Assembly: GCA_947165195.1 (NCBI GenBank)
Contig: CAMUZJ010000045.1
Span: 1-8,224 of the forward strand
Source: an uncultured Bacillota bacterium
GTDB lineage: Bacteria; Bacillota_I; Bacilli_A; RF39; UBA660
Length of the DNA: 8,224 bases
Direction of reading: 5' to 3'
The notes beneath the pieces are model-generated. The model worked only from the letters and a program-made list of their open reading frames with translations. It was not told the origin of the DNA and did not search any database. This document shows positions 5,411 to 8,224 of the stretch, in pieces. The position numbers were made by a program, and so were the translations under genes. Each line of letters starts with the position of its first letter. Position 1 is the first letter of the stretch.

Positions 5411-5773
5411 CTATAAATAAAATACTTTTGGATTTTCTTTTGTCTTTTCCTTAATTTTAAAAGTACATTCTGATAAAAAGTAAGGATTAGGTTTCCCATA
5501 TACTAGTTGAATTTTTGTTTCTTCTTCTGGCTTTAAACTAATTCGTTTAGGATTAGGTTCTTCTCCATCAAAACCAATAATAACTTCAGAAACATTATCA
5601 TTAGATTCAATAACATCCGCTACAAAAAGATTGCCACAAGGATTAGGAATCCATTCATTCTTATTAATATTAAATTGATTTACTTTTCTTGTAACAGTTC
5701 TTTTTTCTGGATTATATGCTCCATTTTCTTGTATTATCTCTATACAATAATTATCTAATTCGCTTTTTTTCAT
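5411..5773 (-). CDS. Hypothetical 120-residue protein with three PNP motifs
   Basis: I do not recognise this protein. It has no signal peptide or membrane segment, so it is probably cytosolic. It is rich in Glu, Lys and Asn, with three Cys (10, 46, 103) and alternating hydrophobic strands such as LFVADVIE, SEVIIGF, TKIQLVYG and CTFKIKE, suggesting an all-beta fold. Pro-Asn-Pro occurs three times, each in a turn-like setting: WIPNPCG (41-47), EEPNPKR (71-77) and GKPNPYF (93-99). The start at 5773 is set by GAGGAGGAG (5780-5788), with AGGAGG 8 nt from the ATG. A longer frame beginning at 5809 has no ribosome site. It follows the DUF1294 gene by 57 bp without an obvious terminator between, but has its own promoter and a shared terminator. 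Coding nature is supported by the strong ribosome site and promoter. Confidence 0.82.
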   Translation of the reverse strand: MKKSELDNYCIEIIQENGAYNPEKRTVTRKVNQFNINKNEWIPNPCGNLFVADVIESNDNVSEVIIGFDGEEPNPKRISLKPEEETKIQLVYGKPNPYFLSECTFKIKEKTKENPKVFYL

Positions 5774-5797
5774 AGCTAACTCCTCCTCGAAGTCTAT

Positions 5798-5826
5798 ATA
5801 ATATATCATTTTTTTGTAGAAGTCAA
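5798..5826 (-). promoter_or_regulatory. Sigma-A promoter of the 120-residue protein
   Basis: On the minus strand, TTGACT (5821-5826), 17 bp, then TATTAT (5798-5803), each matching 5 of 6 consensus bases. It would start transcription about 18 nt before the ATG. The gene can therefore be expressed apart from the operon upstream. Confidence 0.6.
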
Positions 5827-5830
5827 AATA

Positions 5831-6082
5831 TTAATAAAATTTTAAATATAAATAGGCTTCTATAATACATAATAGAGGAATAGTAATCAGAAATTTAGGA
5901 GTTTTTGTCTTATGTCTAAAGAGATACATACCTAGTATTGCACCCAAAGCCCCTCCTAAAATAGCAAAATAGATTAGCGTCTTTTCGCTAATTCGCCACA
6001 TATTTTTTATGGCAAATATTTTATCTATTCCATATAGAATAAATGTTATTATGTTTATAATAATTAAATAAATATTAATCAT
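5831..6082 (-). CDS. DUF1294 family small membrane protein
   Basis: This 83-residue protein has hydrophobic segments at about 2-17, 36-54 and 63-80. It carries the DUF1294 pattern: YGIDK (17-21) in the first loop, R-x-S-E (30-33), a Gly-rich GGALGAILG (43-51), and F-R-H-K-T-x(3)-F (55-64). DUF1294 proteins (YsdA-like) are small integral membrane proteins with no settled function. Its start overlaps the end of the radical SAM gene by 8 bp (ATGATTAA arrangement) and only a weak purine-rich ribosome site precedes it, so translation is probably coupled. It is the last gene of the patatin-led operon. Confidence 0.88.
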   Translation of the reverse strand: MINIYLIIINIITFILYGIDKIFAIKNMWRISEKTLIYFAILGGALGAILGMYLFRHKTKTPKFLITIPLLCIIEAYLYLKFY

Positions 6083-7016
6083 TTTCTAACTTCTTTCCTT
6101 GATAAGTATCTCTTCTTACCATTTCTTTATCAATATCGTTTAAAACACAGAACTTTTTCGTTAGCCAAAGAGGCTCTATTAAGTCATCTAGTTTAGGATC
6201 TCCAGTAATTCTATGAATAACAATCTCTGGTCTTAATAATTCTAGCTGATCAATTACTATATCTACGTATTCTTTTTTTGTTAAGATAGGAAATTTTTCC
6301 TTTTTATACATAGATTCTAGGGTTGTATCTTTCAAAATGCTAAGCATATGTATTTTTATCCCTTGAATGTCAAGCTTATTTAAATACTTTACAGTATTTA
6401 GCATATCCTCTTTTGTCTCGTATGGTAATCCATTAATAATATGAACGACTACATTTATTTTTCTTTCTCTAAGCTTTTTAACCATTTCTTCAAAACATTC
6501 TAAAGAGTGACATCGATTAATTAACTTAGTGGTTGACAGTTTAGTTGTCTGTAAACCTAATTCGACAATTAAATCAGTTTTTTTGTCTAATTCTGTCAAA
6601 TAATCAAGACATTCATCTGTAATAGCATCCGGCCTTGTCGCAATATTTATCCCAATTACATCTTTTTGTTTTAATACTTCATCATGTAATTCTTTCAATA
6701 CTTCAACAGGTGCATAGGTATTGGTTCTAGCTTGGAAGTAAGCTACATATTTCGCATTAGGCCACTTCTTTAACATTATATTTTTTACTTCATTAAATTG
6801 CTTTATAATGTTGTCTTTTTTATTACCAGCAAATTCCCCACTACCAGTTTTAGAACAGTAGATACATCCACCATATCCTACTGTTCCATCTAAGTTAGGA
6901 CAAGTAAAGCCAGCATTTAAACTGACTTTAAAAACCTTACTATTGTATTTTGTTTTATAATAATAATCTAATGTATGATATCTTTTATTTGTGTTACTAT
7001 ATTTAAATTTATTCAT
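6075..7016 (-). CDS. ytqA: TIGR01212 family radical SAM protein (YtqA/MnmL-like)
   Basis: This is a 313-residue radical S-adenosylmethionine enzyme. The cluster-binding motif is GFTCPNLDGTVGYGGCIYCS (37-55 region), giving Cys39, Cys51 and Cys54 in a CX11CX2C spacing characteristic of this Elp3-like family. Further family stretches are VAYFQARTNTYAP, GINIATRPDAITDECLDYL, VELGLQT and VVHIINGLPYETKEDM, all parts of the radical SAM barrel. Family knowledge: the Bacillus subtilis member YtqA, renamed MnmL, has been linked to forming nm5-type wobble uridine in tRNA, with the methyltransferase MnmM (YtqB) acting next. MnmM is not adjacent here. The start has GAGGG (7022-7026) 5 nt upstream, lying within the end of the patatin gene. 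The gap to the patatin stop is 1 nt, and the end overlaps the DUF1294 gene by 8 bp. Confidence 0.93.
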   Translation of the reverse strand: MNKFKYSNTNKRYHTLDYYYKTKYNSKVFKVSLNAGFTCPNLDGTVGYGGCIYCSKTGSGEFAGNKKDNIIKQFNEVKNIMLKKWPNAKYVAYFQARTNTYAPVEVLKELHDEVLKQKDVIGINIATRPDAITDECLDYLTELDKKTDLIVELGLQTTKLSTTKLINRCHSLECFEEMVKKLRERKINVVVHIINGLPYETKEDMLNTVKYLNKLDIQGIKIHMLSILKDTTLESMYKKEKFPILTKKEYVDIVIDQLELLRPEIVIHRITGDPKLDDLIEPLWLTKKFCVLNDIDKEMVRRDTYQGKKLEND

Positions 7017-7017
7017 C

Positions 7018-8184
7018 CTATCCCTCTAATACTATATAAATATAAATTGCTGTTGCTAAATCAATCGGCCTTAACAACGCTTCTTTTCTTAACTTTTTAT
7101 AATTTTCATTTTCTAATAATTGATACATTTTTACTGAATCATCTATATTATTTGTTTTAATAAGATATTTTACTCTTTTCTTTAAAGTTCTATTAAAAGA
7201 TCTAGCAGAGTATATTTTACTATCATCTAGTTTGTAATGATAGCCAATATCTTCTATCAATTTATCAAAAGCTCTTCTTTCTATTTTTTTAGTTAATTCA
7301 CTATTTAGTACTTTTTTAGAAAAAATACTTATTAATTCATTTGTATTTAAAATTTTTAATAACAATTCTTTATATAATTCTAAATATTTATCTTCTAATT
7401 TTTTTAAATGATTTTTCTTAAAGGTAAATTTTTTTCCTTCTAATTTTCCATATACTTTCATAGTATCATTATATCCATACCTCATATTTCTTTTAGAAAG
7501 GCTTGGATCAAATACTAAAAAGTTACTTAATTCGTTATTTGGTTTAATTATAGTAGAGTTAATTCTTTTCTTAGCTTTTCTTTTTACTCCAATTGCTTCT
7601 AAGTCTACAATAATGGCTTCATCTGCTCCCATATCAATAGCTAAGTTAATTGGAAGATTGTCATAATATCCTCCATCTATATATTTATTGCCATCAATAT
7701 CTTTCTTTTTAAAAGCTGGGAAGCATGATGCAGATGCTAGAATATAATCTCCTAGTTTTTCTTTGGGTATATCTTTTTTTTCTAATGATACAGCTTTTCT
7801 ATTGGTAAGATTATAGGTAACAAGACCATAGTTTATTTTGGAATGATAAAATCTTCTTTTATGAAGACTTTTATTAATAAGCTTTTGCAAATCTTCTACA
7901 GCAGTTCCACCTTCTAAGATACAGTTTTTCGCAAAACTAGCGTATAAATGGGAAATATTATTTTCAGGATTAAAGTCTTTTCCAAAAATATTTTTATTAT
8001 TTAGCTTTCTCCATATAAAAATAGATTTAAGATAACTTCCTTGTGTAATTAAAGCTCCATTAATAGCTCCACTTGAAGTACCTGTTACTAAGTCAAAATG
8101 AATATTTAGTCTTCTTAAAGCTTTCCAAACTCCTATTTGATAGGATCCTTTAGAACCCCCACCAGATAAAACCAATGCCTTCAT
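7018..8184 (-). CDS. Patatin-like phospholipase
   Basis: This is a 388-residue protein with a patatin domain at the N-terminus (about 1-200), predicted to hydrolyse acyl esters of lipids with a Ser-Asp dyad. The oxyanion loop GGGSKG is at 8-13, the nucleophile elbow GTSSG at 35-39 (Ser37), ASASCFPAF at 150-158, and the catalytic IDGGYYDNLP at 169-178 (Asp170). There is no signal peptide, so it is cytosolic or peripheral on the membrane. The remaining 180 or so residues are Lys-rich and mostly helical by composition, with no domain I recognise. Similar tails occur in other patatin proteins of low-GC bacteria, but their role is unclear to me. The start has GAGGGAAG just upstream. First gene of a minus-strand operon with the radical SAM and DUF1294 genes. 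The substrate cannot be told from sequence. Confidence 0.92.
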   Translation of the reverse strand: MKALVLSGGGSKGSYQIGVWKALRRLNIHFDLVTGTSSGAINGALITQGSYLKSIFIWRKLNNKNIFGKDFNPENNISHLYASFAKNCILEGGTAVEDLQKLINKSLHKRRFYHSKINYGLVTYNLTNRKAVSLEKKDIPKEKLGDYILASASCFPAFKKKDIDGNKYIDGGYYDNLPINLAIDMGADEAIIVDLEAIGVKRKAKKRINSTIIKPNNELSNFLVFDPSLSKRNMRYGYNDTMKVYGKLEGKKFTFKKNHLKKLEDKYLELYKELLLKILNTNELISIFSKKVLNSELTKKIERRAFDKLIEDIGYHYKLDDSKIYSARSFNRTLKKRVKYLIKTNNIDDSVKMYQLLENENYKKLRKEALLRPIDLATAIYIYIVLEG

Positions 8185-8218
8185 ACTTCTTCCCTCTTTT
8201 TAATCTTATTTTGTCTAA

Positions 8219-8224
8219 ATTATA
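8219..8224 (-). promoter_or_regulatory. Candidate -10 box of the patatin operon
   Basis: A perfect TATAAT on the minus strand sits at the very edge of the window. Any -35 would lie outside. It would give a leader of about 28 nt before the patatin ATG. Confidence 0.45.

Noticed and set aside
6975..7160. Plus-strand open frame across the patatin/radical SAM junction
   Set aside because: It is antisense to two firm genes and has no ribosome site.

Overview
The window is very AT-rich and suggests a low-GC Gram-positive organism (Bacillota/Bacilli or a related, possibly gut, lineage). The evidence is strong AGGAGG-type Shine-Dalgarno sites, extended -10 promoters, Rho-independent hairpins, and a surface protein with a thioester-type domain. 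All nine complete genes end in TAA or TAG. Trp codons checked in several of them are TGG, and no TGA stop is seen, so the window cannot distinguish genetic code 11 from code 4. I see no tRNA, rRNA, CRISPR array, insertion sequence or riboswitch.

Layout. (1) 1-320, minus: the N-terminal third or so of a secreted thioester-domain surface protein, which apparently starts at an ATT codon. (2) 525-2141, plus: fhs, formate-tetrahydrofolate ligase. (3) 2167-2916, minus: a membrane-anchored or secreted protein with two tandem Ig-like repeats and a Thr/Asn/Asp-rich tail, convergent with fhs and sharing a bidirectional terminator with it. (4) 3042-4352, plus: a two-gene NfeD-SPFH (stomatin-like) membrane operon ending in a hairpin terminator. 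(5) 4468-5376, plus: L-lactate dehydrogenase, with another bidirectional terminator. (6) 8184-5411, minus: a tightly packed patatin-like phospholipase - TIGR01212 radical SAM (YtqA/MnmL-like) - DUF1294 operon, followed by an unrecognised 120-residue protein with its own promoter.

How it works together. L-LDH points to a fermentative life that regenerates NAD+ by reducing pyruvate to lactate. Fhs feeds formate into the folate one-carbon pool. NfeD and its SPFH partner are a classic membrane-microdomain pair. The radical SAM protein belongs to a family implicated in tRNA wobble-uridine modification. The two surface proteins flank fhs and face the outside of the cell. Almost every transcription unit has a recognisable promoter placed so close to the gene that the 5' leader would be only about 12-28 nt.

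Most of the region is ordinary core genome. The points worth a second look are the ATT start of the thioester protein, the Ig-repeat protein, the orphan 120-residue protein with three PNP motifs, the Lys at the usual allosteric Arg position of LDH, and the near-identical, almost leaderless promoter designs of fhs and ldh. No clearly new multi-gene system is visible.
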